From contig CAJZBQ010000023.1 of NCBI GenBank assembly GCA_914767885.1, positions 1 to 64,000 on the forward strand: a stretch of 64,000 nt of DNA, in the 5' to 3' direction. Shown piece by piece: positions 24,894 to 36,300 of the stretch. Each line of letters opens with the position of its first letter. The first letter of the stretch is position 1. The translations under genes and the position numbers were made by a program. The stretch is from Blepharisma stoltei. Its lineage: Eukaryota; Ciliophora; Heterotrichea; Heterotrichida; Blepharismidae. A model generated the notes under the pieces. The model was not told where the DNA came from, did no database searches, and worked only from the letters and a program-made list of their open reading frames with translations.

Positions 24894-27800
24894 ATGATTT
24901 TGGCTATATTGCTTATACATATAGCATCCTGCTTGCTACCAGTTTTTATTGCAATAAGCCAATATAGCAGTCAAAACATGATTAACCAAATTATTGACTC
25001 TTTCCAAAGTTCTGCTTTAAATTTCACAGAACTGAAAGTATCCAAAATAAGCCAGGAGGATCCTCTTGACAGCTTTATGGGAGAAAGCAAGATTATAATC
25101 GATGTCACTTGCAATCTCTTATTACAAGTAAAGCTTCCTGAAGCTGCAAAGTTAAATTCTTTTGTCCATATAATAGTTCGAGAACCATTTGAAAAATTTT
25201 CTGATTGGGACTATTTTACGCTGTTTCCGATACAAGCTCACTACGAAGCTTTAAATAGTTTTTTACTTTATTTTAATTGGTATCAATATAATTTGATTCA
25301 TAGTGATTCAGCGAATGCAATTAATCTCAGCAGTCTATTTTATAGAGATATAAATAAAAAGCAGGACTTCTGCTATTCAAATGATAGAAACGAGGATGCC
25401 GCTAATTATTTTATTGGGAAAGAGGTAAAAACTACAGGATTAAAAAATGCTGTTATTCTAAATGAAGGAGAAGGAGTAAAGAAGTTGATAAGGTCATTAG
25501 TAAAAAATAAAATTTACATTAAAAATGCAGGAATAGTATTATAAAGCAAAGGCATATGAGGGGCAGAAGAAGAAGGTCTTATCATTATAGTGCAAGAGAG
25601 TCTTGAATTTGTAAGAAATTCAGATGAATATGAAATTGCTTCAGTTTTAAGTTTTCTTGAAAAAATATATATGCTATCAGAATCAAACTTTGTAATTAAA
25701 AAATACTTAGAATCAGAAAGAGCAAACTATAGATTTTCTATTGTCAATATTCAAAATGGCAAGAGAGTAATAATTGGAACAATTTTTAATGGTCAAGTTA
25801 ATCTATTCAAAACTCCACTACTTCCAGGAAATGCATATGATTTTCCTGATTCAAGCAATTCAAAGATAAAAATATCAATTTCTGATGGCATTGCAAACTA
25901 TGATGGGGTTATTCACAGAGGCACTTGAATTATAAGGATTCCAACGCTATACGCAATCAATTATGCGAACAAAACAAACCTAATTAAAAATTTTTCATTA
26001 GAACTGCATGAAACTGATTGCAGTGCAGAGTATTATGAGCACGATTTTTCATATAACTGCTTTTTAAAGCAGAAAGTAAACTTTGGAGTCGTTTTTATAC
26101 CTTCAATTCATGATGAAGTATACTTAGGGACTATTAGTGATTTCAGAGAAATGGGATTAAAAATTCCCGTACTTGGGGATTTTTGTCTTTATCCTGCTCT
26201 TAATGACCAAATTCAATTCCCTGAATTTGCCCGGGTGGTAAAAGGTTTTGAGCTCCATTCCACCACAATGAGGATTTTCGGTTGGAAAAATGTGGTTGTC
26301 ATGTATGAAAACACGACCTTAGGAATTACCCTATACAAAGGGTTTATGAATGTAGCAAATGTAAATGGGATAAAAGTCCTAAATGATGAAGATAAGAGGA
26401 TGGTCAAGGCTTCTTATTCTCTTAAAGATTTTGAAGAATATAAAGGCTATCTTACCCATGCGATCCAAACAAATGGAAGAATATTTGCCCTTTTCGTATT
26501 TGTTGATCTTTCGAGCCATTTCTATTTAACATCCCACTTATATGATTTAGGATTGAGAAGGGGGGATGCTATTTTTTTGTTGTACCAGACTGTTTCGTGG
26601 TTTCCCTACTATGCAGTTGGCTTAGAAGCAGAAGTTATTTCTAAATGTGAAGAGTTATATTATGGATCACTATAGTTTGTGACTTTCATTGACTGTATAA
26701 GAACGATACCTTGCATGCTGAATTAAAAGGATACACCAAATTTCTGAAAAAATAAATATTAGAATAGAAATTTAATTTTGAGATCGTTATAATTGCAGGA
26801 AATTGGCAATATTCAGCAATAATAAGCTTAAAGCTATAACTTTTTTCCAAGCTGAGTGGGTTGGAGATTTTGGGAAGCAAGCTTATGAAGGCATCAAAAA
26901 GTAATGGGGTAATTCTCCTGTGTCTTATCATTGCCACGCTTTTAACACTGGGTGGCTATAGAGGTTTCCTCTATATAGCGCTGAAAGCGCAGACATTTTC
27001 CCAGGAGCTTTCCAAGTTCGTCGGACCAAATCGCTTTTTGGTCCGACCAAGGCATTGATTTGATGCAACCAACCGATAAATTCCGATCAGAATTTATCGG
27101 CCTTACAGCGCCAAACATAGGAAACTTCTATAGCTATAAATGCGATTAATACTTTAATCCAGTTTGGAGAGGACTACACAGACCGTGACACTCTTTTAAG
27201 ATCAATCAGGAGGCAAAAGATCATCAGCTGATCTGGAAAATTGGTAATGTCACCTAGTGCAAATGAATCTGAAGAAATGATCGTGGGCATTAGCAACCTG
27301 ATATCTAATTCTACAACTGGGTTATGGGAAGATTTTCCAGTCGGATCTTATTCAATTGTGAGAAATCCAGTGCTGACTTTTGACCAAAATATTATTTGGC
27401 CTGATGGTGGAACTCAACCTTCTACTGATATCAGAATAAATTGGCTTAATTGCCCATTTTCCTATAGGCAGATTCAAGACTCTGACAAAGGGGAAGCTAT
27501 ATATTATAGTATCATTGCATTTTGGACTGCTTTAGGTTTGGCAACATCATTAATTTATATATCAAAGTATTGGAGCTTATCGTTTCCTATCATTCAGGAT
27601 AAGAGGGAAATAAAATTCCGAGATTGATTAGCTGTTTTTAGCTTATTGATAGAGACCTTACAGCTTTTAGCTTTAAGTCCTGAATTTATTCATTCAAAAA
27701 TTTCTAATGGTTTTGATTATATATCAGGAAATTTAGCAAATACCACAACATATTACAGTAAAATTTTCTGACCAGGAATTTATACAGCCTTAATAGTCTG

Positions 27801-28656
27801 CTTGGTGATGCTAATTTTTAATCTGTTATTAATTTTTAAAATTGAAGAGAAAAGCAGACTCTCTTTTTTAGTAGTAGCTTGCGGGATTGCAAAAGAGCTG
27901 CTGCCACATATTAGCAACTTATTTTTCATCTCTGTCATAAATTCTCTGTTTTCTCTATTCAGATGCACAAAAGGAACAAGCCTGAATGTCCTTGACTCAT
28001 TTTTATATGGCGACTGCAATTATTTCTGCTGAAAAGATTTACACTTACTTTTTGCAGTTCTTGCTTTAATTTCCTTGCCTTTTTTTATTCCTAGTGCAAT
28101 CTTATGGAGACCTTATTATGAATCTCTTAGCTCTGATAAAAATATTTATTGCAATGAGCATTATTTAATCGCAAAAAGCATCATTCAAATAGTTGCGATT
28201 ACTTTAAAATCAACTATAGGGAATTACAGTAACTCCTTGTATAGTCTTTTATATATTTTCTGTCTCACACTTTTTTTAGCTTACTCCATTTTCTATAAAC
28301 CTTACAATTATAATAGAATGAACTTATGAGCCCTACTTTCAATTCTGGCAGTAATGTGAAGCTCAATTTTATCATCTATTTATTCATTAGCTAACAGCAG
28401 CATCTTTATATGAGTACATTTATTAAGCTTCGGCTGACTATGCTTAGCTGTTTTTGGGTATGCTTTTCAGGAAAGATTTTATCCGAACTTTTTGTACTCC
28501 GTGCAAGGTAAGGATATCAGCTTGTTTTTCAGGTTTGAATTTTCAACAAAAATTAAGCCAGATGAAGTTTCTGAGGCTGTGAAGAATAAATATTCAGTGA
28601 TAGACTCCAGCAGTCGATTTGATTCAGCTAATAAGGATTTGAGTTTTATAAGTTAG
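24894..28656 (+). CDS. Divergent receptor-family membrane protein, copy 5 (two IESs; two in-frame TAA codons)
   Basis: ATG 24894 starts a signal peptide. With TGA as Trp and two inserts removed (166 bases at 26671, 174 bases at 26957), the reading frame follows the family to TAG 28654-28656, about 1,140 codons. It is the most divergent member (only scattered blocks shared: GKEVK-TGLKN-VILNEGEG, FPEFARV...FGW, QAEWVGDFG, PYNYNRMNLW, FFRFEF tail). Two TAA codons remain in frame: 25542-25544, where other copies have Gly in the VGSKG block, and 26903-26905 in a variable stretch before the C-AF block. Either it is a young pseudogene, the bases are errors, or smaller unrecognised inserts remain. 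The long conserved membrane domain (27.5-28.6 kb, no stop) argues that loss, if real, is recent. Confidence 0.7.
26671..26836. other. Putative IES in receptor copy 5 (166 bp, TA-bounded)
   Basis: TA 26671-26672 and TA 26837-26838 flank a segment with no similarity to the gene. It starts with a TAG in frame. Removal joins G-S-L to T-F-F-QAEWVGDFG with the same ten-residue spacing as GTVIINQAEW in copy 6. The downstream frame differs from the upstream one by exactly 166 bases. Confidence 0.75.
26957..27130. mobile_element. Foldback MITE/IES in receptor copy 5 (174 bp)
   Basis: Inverted ends GCTATAGAGGTTTCC (26955 onward) and the reverse complement of GGAAACTTCTATAGC (ending 27134) with inner CAGCGC arms enclose smaller palindromes (GGACCAAA...TTTGGTCC; GATAAATTCCGA...GAATTTATC). 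Removal from TA 26957 to TA 27131 leaves A-F-N-T-G-W-L-A-I-N-A-I, which aligns residue for residue with the AFDSAMLLLNGI block of the paralogues. Confidence 0.75.
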
Positions 28657-28965
28657 TTATAGCAAGTCAACATATTTATAACAATAGGTAAATAAATAAA
28701 TTTGTGAAAATTAGAGCTTAACGATTATTTAAGATTATTTGAAGCTCTGCTATTTCAAATAAGTATTTTTAATCTAATCTTAGTTCGTTCAGCTGCCTCC
28801 TACTGTGTATCCCAGTCTCTCATTAGATCAGAGGATATTGGAATGTTCATCATGTTATGTGCCAAACAAGATTGAACTTACTGAAAATCCTAAAAACTAA
28901 CTTTATTCAGCATTATCCATGAGTCTTAGCTCGTTATTCCTTCAGGTAATTATTTCAGTTTTTCT
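28657..28965. other. Spacer
   Basis: No gene recognised between copy 5 and the following MITE. Confidence 0.4.
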
Positions 28966-29350
28966 TTACTCCCCCCCGCTCCGTGAGTGAACAAAAAAAT
29001 TTTGTTCACTCACGGAGGGGGGTTAATTTTTTTTTTAAAAACAAATTATATATAAAATTTTATAAAAAATATTTTTTTTTCGAAATTTAAAAAAATCCTA
29101 ATTCGCAAAAATTGGAAAGCAAATATTAATTCAATTTGCAAAATTTATGTTTTAAAAAGCAATTCGTTTAAAATTAAATAGAATTAGCTCTATATTTCAT
29201 TATACTAATTATCATTTATATATTAAAACTTTTTTCCATAAAAAATTTTTCTATTAAAAAAATTTTTGTTTCACTCACGGAGGGTGGGTTTTTGGGCAAA
29301 AAATGGCGATTTTTCTAATGGTTTTGTTCACTCACGGAGGGGGGGAGTTA
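28966..29350. mobile_element. Intact MITE (IES family), about 382 bp
   Basis: TTA 28966-28968 and TTA 29348-29350 flank ends CTCCCCCCC and GGGGGGGAG. The left end is a near-perfect hairpin: CTCCGTGAGTGAACAAAA, three A residues, TTTTGTTCACTCACGGAG. The middle is very AT-rich. The right end has two more copies of a TTCACTCACGGAGG block, separated by a G3TTTTTGGGCAAAAAATGGCG stretch. It is the best full-length reference copy in the window and lies next to a receptor relic. Confidence 0.85.
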
Positions 29351-29409
29351 GTATCAATGGTAAAATTAATATTAAAAAAATCAATTTATTATAAAAGCTT
29401 TTTTTCAAG

Positions 29410-29510
29410 CAATTATCAAGAGCTTGCAGCTACTCACTGGTTAATTTTGATAATTCTGTTAAAGGAAATTTTTTCTGAGATTAGTTGTATTTTGCTCACT
29501 CCCTTATTTA
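29410..29510 (+). pseudogene. Short receptor membrane-domain fragment
   Basis: The stretch matches copy 6 at 36232-36330 (KACSYSLVNFDSSVNGNLYWG region) but the frame is broken. It begins just after the MITE. Confidence 0.6.
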
Positions 29511-29994
29511 ATTGGAGCAAGATATCGATAAAATTTCCATTTTGGGTAATATTTTTTAATGAATATTTTATAGGTAAAAATCCTAATTTATAGGCATATT
29601 TTAGCCAAATTCATTTAAAGAAATGCAATTAGAATATTATTTAAACAATTTTTATGCTGAATCGATTAAATATATATTATTTTTTCAATAAAACTAAAAT
29701 TAAAATTCATAAATATTAAGTGAAATATTTTTAAAGGAAAGATTAATATATAATTTATTAAAATTAACTATCCTTTTTATTGCTACAGGATATTTTGTTT
29801 CAATTTGAAGGTGGAATTCAGACAATTTCATGCTATTGAATAACTGCCATATTTATTTTGTATTTTAAGTTATCTAAGGTTGATTGTGAGATATTGAGAC
29901 ACGCCAGAATCTCGCCTTGCTTTTACTTCCAATTATTGGAAATATTTTATTTGTCTCTATAATTTCAGTACTTTTAAGTGCTTTTCAATGTGAT

Positions 29995-30424
29995 AAATTT
30001 TTAAAATAAATTAAAGGATTAAGCTGGCCATAAGCTTGCAAGCCCACTATCTTTGCCTCATCTTGGCTCCAAAATAGCGTCCCCTTTTGTTTCTTGGGAC
30101 GCCGGAGGAATTCAGAGGCTGCTATTTCGATTTCCGGCCCGAATTACCTGCCTTAGGGATCAACTCCCTCGAGCAGAGCCGCCACATATAGAGTGTCACG
30201 ATGATCCCGATAAGTGAAGACTTTTTGGTCAGCAAAACCTGTTTAGCCCATCTGGCAGGGAAATGGAAGTCTTCGGGAGTCACGGCAAGGCATGCCAAAC
30301 TTGTAGGCTACTTCAAAAAAGGCAGAGGCTCTGCTTTTAAGCTTAATAATCATGATGGGTCCGAACTGTTCCATAGGGAGTGTGCCTCTGAGTCCAATTT
30401 TCATCGACGTCACCATTTTATTTC
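29995..30424 (-). mobile_element. GC-rich retroposon (in receptor pseudogene)
   Basis: A 430-base insert, clearly richer in G+C than its surroundings, is flanked by direct repeats TCAATGTGAT (29985-29994 and 30425-30434). On the minus strand it begins near AAATGGTGACGTCGATG and ends in an A/T-rich tail, so I read it as a minus-strand non-LTR type element (SINE or truncated LINE). No long open frame. Confidence 0.7.
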
Positions 30425-30865
30425 TCAATGTGATCAAGGACTTGGCTCAAATATTACTGATTCTTTTATAAGGCAAGACTGCAGTACGTATTGCTGGAAT
30501 AATAAATATTTTATATGAGGAAGTTTCTCAATAGTTTCTTTAGTTGCCTATAAAAAACGCAGCAAATTTTTATTCTAGAAAAAGTTATTTTTCAGATAAT
30601 AATTGCTTCTATGAATAAAACATTAAAAATTTATGATGAGTCTTTGCACGGCCTTAGCTATATTATCCTCATCTCTATAATGATTTTGTTAAGCTTTAAA
30701 CAAAGACCTTATAACTATAGCAGAATGAATATTTGGTTGATAATTTCATATTTTTGAATTTTATGGAGTAATATTTTATCATCACTTTATTGGTATAAAA
30801 AATTCGAATCATTAATGATGTGGACTTTACTTCAATATTCGGTATGATTTTGCCTGATAATCAAA

Positions 30866-31388
30866 TGCGGCGTCTCGGCCAGGGCATGGCCTCCTGGCCA
30901 TGCAGCTTCAAACACATATTTAATTATATCAACAAGATTTTGCTAACCCAAAATGGACAGAAATGCAAGTAAAGCAATTCCAGTAGAGTTCGGATCCTAC
31001 TAGCACAAGTCCTTTTTTAGGAATGGATTTTGCTTTGTGGGAGGAAAGGTTAGAAGTTGGAAAGAGGAAGTCCAGAAATGCCTAGTAGGCTGTTCGAGCA
31101 ATTCCCCAGAGTAAAACTGGGAGCTATGCCTTAGACTTAAATTTTGACCTCTTTGCCAATAGTGGGCCAGAAATTCAATTTTTGGCAGGTAGACTATGCT
31201 AAAATCCCAGAGCCGAAAGGACAGCTATCAAAAATCGAACGCCAGAAGCTGAAGAATCATTTAAGGACAAGCCAGGTGGTATACGAATCTATGGTGGACA
31301 AGAAAATTCAGAAGTAAGGACGGAAGCCCGTGTGGGTCAATTAGTAATGGGCGTTATTGAGACCCTTAATAAATCTAATTTGTGCATG
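30866..31388 (+). mobile_element. GC-rich retroposon (second insert in the same pseudogene)
   Basis: The insert is flanked by diverged repeats ATGATTTTGC (30846-30855 and about 31386-31395). It ends with GACCCTTAATAAATCTAAT, resembling the tail of the elements at 44950 and 61492. Boundaries are approximate because the target repeats have drifted. Confidence 0.55.
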
Positions 31389-31632
31389 ATTTTGCTAAAT
31401 ATCAGCTGGAATTCTAGTTCAATGAAAATTTTCCCAAGTTTATTGATTACTGAAAAAAGAATTGATATAGCAATTTTTTTCAGATTTTCTTTAGGCAGTC
31501 AAATTTCAGCTATAAAAATTAATAAAATGAGAAAAGAAGTCATAGGAGATACTTTTATCAACGGAAGTTTTCTAAATATTTATTCTAGATCTAGTCGTTC
31601 GAATTCTTAAGAAAACATAATATCAGAATAAT

Positions 31633-32260
31633 TTTTATGAAAATTAATTTAGCTTCTATTAATTTCTTAATAGATTAAAAATTGAGAGTGATTTTTAGAA
31701 AACAATCACCAGACAAAGTTAAATGACAATTATTATTTCTTCTTCATTTATTTAAGGTAAATAGCTGAAGACCTTAGTAATATGGCAGAATTATATTATC
31801 ACAATTAATAGGATCCACGGAATTGAAAATTACCTAGCAGGATAGTTATAAATTTCGAATTTGAGCAATATATATAAATCAATCATGAACGTTCCTCTTC
31901 TCATTTTTATGTATCAAAGTAATTATATTTTAACCCTTTTGTTAAATCAACAAATTTATTTTTTTAGCAACTTTTACAAGTTGGCGTTCGGGAGAATCAG
32001 AATCAGAAATGTTTATCATTATTTTCTTCCGTTTTAATCATTGCTAATTCCAATAATTCTTGACTAAAATGGGAATAACTTTATTCATTTTAAAAAATTA
32101 TTATGTCTTATCGCACTTTAAACATAAATAGCGATATTTGATTGGTTGAAGTAAAGAAACTACTAGTGTCAACACTAAATCATGATAAGATTATTAATGA
32201 AGAAGTATTTCTTATTTCTATGGCTATTTTTTGCAAAATATATTATATTTTTAACGCTAT
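31633..32260. other. Spacer
   Basis: AT-rich sequence with no recognised gene or element. Confidence 0.4.
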
Positions 32261-32650
32261 TATGAGTAAAATTATAAAGATTTCATAAAACTTTGCATGA
32301 GCTTTGCTGCATTACCTTATTTATCATACTAATTGCTTTATGTTTTAAAAATAAACCTTGCAACTATAACAGAATGAATTTAAAATTATTATAATATTTT
32401 TATAAAAGGTTATATAATATAAAACTAATTCAATTTTAAACCTATTTTCCTGGTTATAATTGTTTCTTTAAGTAAAATATTTATAATTTGTGAGAGTTTT
32501 GCATAATATCTAAAATGACATTATTGAGTTTCAAGTAAAACCCTTATAGCTATTGCTGAAATGAATTTTTCATTATTATTTCGTTTTAGAATTTATTATC
32601 ATATCATCTATTATTGACCTTAAGAAAGTGGAATGCTCAACCTACTTATG
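32261..32650 (+). pseudogene. Two very short receptor C-terminal relics
   Basis: The blocks near 32285-32380 (LHELCCIT..., PCNYNRMN) and again near 32465-32640 (a degenerate SLHG, then YSYC-NEF) match the same PYNY..MN region of the membrane domain. They look like two separate decayed copies. Confidence 0.5.
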
Positions 32651-32990
32651 CAATCTTACAGGAGAGAAGGGAAGAATTTGTTTAAAAGAGTGAAGGTTAG
32701 CTGTGAAATTTATAAATTCGAAGCAATTAGCAATGAAATGAATGAAGCCTGGATAGTTGGCGCAGTATTTGACGCTAAGCGAACGAGCTATTGGCTAATT
32801 AGTACTAATTAAATACAATTATGGCTCGATTTTAATATTTGATAATATTTTAATATAGATGACTTACAAGCTTGCTGATTATTGAAAAATTGGTTGCCAT
32901 TTCAAATTTTTCATATTTTAATAATAAAATTTTTAAATTTGATTTTATTATAGATCGAACAATTTCCGTATATTATAAATTTTTATGCCC

Positions 32991-33207
32991 AAGCCCCCTT
33001 TGTCTCAGGCTAGGGACGATGTCTCCTGACGTCTGAAGGGATTGGTTTACCAAATTTTTTGGTGATACCAGCTCTCCAGATGACAAATCTCCGATACATA
33101 GTCGACTTCCATCTGGGAGTTGGTTTTACAAACAAATGTTGCTAAGCTAGCTCCCCTTCAGACGTTGGAGATATCGGCATAGCCTGAGACAAAAGAGACT
33201 CGGGCTA
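32991..33207. repeat. Foldback element (inverted arms about 55 bp)
   Basis: The arm beginning GCCCAAGCCCCCTTTGTCTC at about 32991 pairs with the arm ending GAGACAAAAGAGACTCGGGC near 33206. Both contain TTTGTCTCAGGCTA and a CGTCTGAAGGG inner block. TA dinucleotides lie at both edges (TTTATGCCC, GGGCTATATAA). It lies upstream of copy 6, outside the reading frame. Confidence 0.75.
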
Positions 33208-33361
33208 TATAATTAAAATCTATAGAATAATATTTTTTGAAAATTTTTTAGCCCTCAGCTTGATCGAACTAAACTAGGCTGGCAGCTCAACATAGGGCCT
33301 AAGTAGAATTAAACATTTCTAATTATTAATATTTATCTCTTATCTTTTAATGTCCTAATAA

Positions 33362-36300
33362 ATGTCAATTATTCTGTACATAATTTGAAATTCTTTCACA
33401 AATCTCAGCCTGATTTCAGACATAAAAGCTCTAATTGATCAAAATTTTCAAGATCAAGCTGATTTTAGCCTTGTTTTCTCTCAAAATCTTTCAGGTTCCC
33501 ATCTTACTGCAGGTAGCCAAAATATCATTTTAGATCTCGGTTTCGACTGATCACTATCAAAATCAATAAAAGAGTTTGCTGAAGAAAACCAAGCCATAAT
33601 AATTAACATTCATAGGTCTATTGGATCTTTTTCAGAATGAGAATTTTTTACGCATTGCTCATGGAAAGACCAAAGTGAAGCGCTTTTTATTGTTACTACT
33701 TATTTAAATTGGCAAAAATTTATAGTGATTTCTGATGAAATTTACAATCAAGATGATGAATTTTTTAATTTATTTTATGATAAAGATTATCAGTGGTATT
33801 TTTTTTCGAATTGCAATGATGAGAACTCGGCAGATTTGTTTATTGGAAAAATTATTCAGTCTATTGGTATTAGAAACATTGTGATATTAAATAAAGGTGA
33901 AAGTGCAAGATTGCTTTTGAAAAGCTTAGAGCAGCATAATTTCTTAATAAATGGTACTGGAATAATCGTAGGAAGTGAGGGCTCATGAGGGTTATATGGA
34001 AATGGAGCTATTTCTTATGCGGAATCAGGATTGGAAAGCGCTAATAGTTACAATAGTTATGAAAGCCTATCAATTATTAAATTTTTAAAGTTAGTATTCA
34101 GTTTTCCTCCGGCTTCAAGCTCATTAGAATTACTTGAATTTTTAAACAAAAACACTATTAACCATCATCCAATCTCCAATTTTACGCTTCTCAATATGGA
34201 AAATAATAAAACTATAGGAAAGGGGAGCATTTTTGATCGAAATTTAACAATATCAAATCCCCTAAATTTTCCAGGAAATTCTTCAATCATCCCGAATTCT
34301 CCAACCACAGATGTAAATATATGAATTGGAGATGGCACAAAGAACCCAAACTCTCCTTCAGACCCTTCCAACTGAGATCTTTTGCTCAGCTGACTGATCT
34401 TTTCCTAAAGCCAAGCTCTACCATAGATTCAACGGGCTCCTGGGATAAGATGCTGGAAGGTGGTGTGGCAGAAAGGCGTTTGGTACGAAGACTGGGTAGT
34501 GTAGGCCGCATAAGTATAGGCACGATTCAAAGTCAGCAAAGAGGCGGATCAACTGTGCAAAAGGTGGAAGCAAGTTCCCAGCTCATTAGGCTATAAGTTG
34601 AGATGACGAAGCTAATTGGGCGTAATCGCATTGTAGATGACGAAGCAAATGATGGATAAATGCGAAGATAAGCCACCTTGGTATTGTTAGTTCGGCAATA
34701 ACCACCTAAAGCCTAAATTGTGAATTTGGTTCGCAATAAAACAGTCTTGAGAGCTCTAAATTAATTTATTCATTCGCTCCTTCAGATCCTTCATCAACAA
34801 GATCAATGCTAGGAGAATATCTAGCTTTAAGCTACTGGAAAAGCTTGCATGCTTTAGATGGTTTTAACATAACAGTAACTCATACAGATTGCGGGGCATT
34901 AGCTTATAATGCAACTTTAGGGCTTTCTTGTTTTTCTAACCTTCTTGCTACTCCTGGAGTAGGCTATTTAACTTCACTTTATCCTTTTATTGCTATTGGC
35001 TATATTTATACATTGAGATCTTTAAACTGCTCGATACCAAATATTTCTCCATATGCCCCTTCAAATCTTTTGCAGAATCAAACATTGTTTCCTGAGTTTA
35101 TGACAGTAACCAAAGACGATAGATTCAATATTCAGGTCATCCTAGATCTTGCAGTTGTTTTTGGATGAAAAAGATTTATAGTAGCTTACGATAAAGAAAA
35201 TATAGAAAGTTACAAATATTTTTTAGCAAAAATCGAGCAGTTTAATATGGAAATCGTAAATAATCCTGACCAAAGAATGATAGAGTCATACTATACCGTA
35301 GATAAATACTCAGAATGGGAAAATTGGTTTAAAAGCATAATCAGCTTAAAAGCTAGACTTTTTATTATTTTTTTTGCGCCTCCTTATTGGTTCAATGTAG
35401 TTGAAAGTTTTTATGATGCAGGTCTAAGAATAGGGGATTCCATTTTTTTATTTAATGCAAAGGTGGTTTATTCTATGATTTGGGAAAAGAACCCAAAGCA
35501 GCTGAATAAGCTTATAGAGATATTATATGGAACAGTTATCATAAACCAAGCTGAGTGAATTGGAGATTTCGGAAAAACAATGAAAAGAGATTATATAATA
35601 ACTTATGGTAAATCTACTGATTTTCGTTGTTTAGCATTTGATGCTGCAATGCTGCTTTTAAATGGAATTGAATTTACTATAAAGCAAGGCAAAAATGTGA
35701 TGAATTATGAAATAATGAATAGCAGTTTAAGAAAACAGAAATTCTTAGGATGCTCTGGGACTGTATCAATAGAGCAAGGAAGCAATCAGAGAAGTTTGCC
35801 TACAATAGGGATTTATAATATAAAATGAAATAATAGCGCCCAATCATTATATGAGGACTTTGTTGGTAAATATGATGCTAGCAGTGTGCAATTGATTACT
35901 TTATATAGCAGCATTATATGATATGACAATACAACAATAATTCCAACTGATTTAATAATATATGAAAATGGCTGCCCGTTTCCTGAAAAATTAATATTTC
36001 GGTCTGAAAAAGGAGCTGGAATTTTATATTTGATTTCAGGCTCATTAATAATTATTACAGCAATTGAAGCACTTTTTATATGAAAAATGTTTTGAAAAAA
36101 TATTAAAATTGAAAAATTAAAAAATGCAGTCCAAGCTCACATTGAAGATTATTTTTTAATGGGAATTCTGGCTGTAGATTCTTTGCAATTTATTTCTCAG
36201 GGGCCTGATATTCCTGAATCATTTTTGTGATTATCAAAAGCTTGCAGCTACTCACTGGTTAATTTTGATTCTTCTGTTAATGGAAATTTATATTGGGGTT

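Larger units (their letters stand above)
29890..31632 (+). pseudogene. Receptor membrane-domain pseudogene with two retroposon insertions
   Basis: Family sequence starts in the LLLLPIIGNI-F block (29920), is split by a GC-rich insert at 29995-30424, resumes with QCDQGLGSNITDSFIRQDC (30425 on), loses a piece, continues through SLHGL and PYNYSRMN to about 30860, is split again at about 30866-31388, and ends with the ERIDIAIFFRFSLG tail. The nearest relative is copy 6. Stops and missing segments remain even after removing both inserts. Confidence 0.8.

Noticed and set aside
29695-29890. Possible RNA gene or start of a new receptor copy before 29890
   Set aside because: No tRNA-like fold or family match could be seen.
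34321-34596. 91-codon frame in receptor copy 6
   Set aside because: It lies within the retroposon and in the wrong frame relative to the gene.
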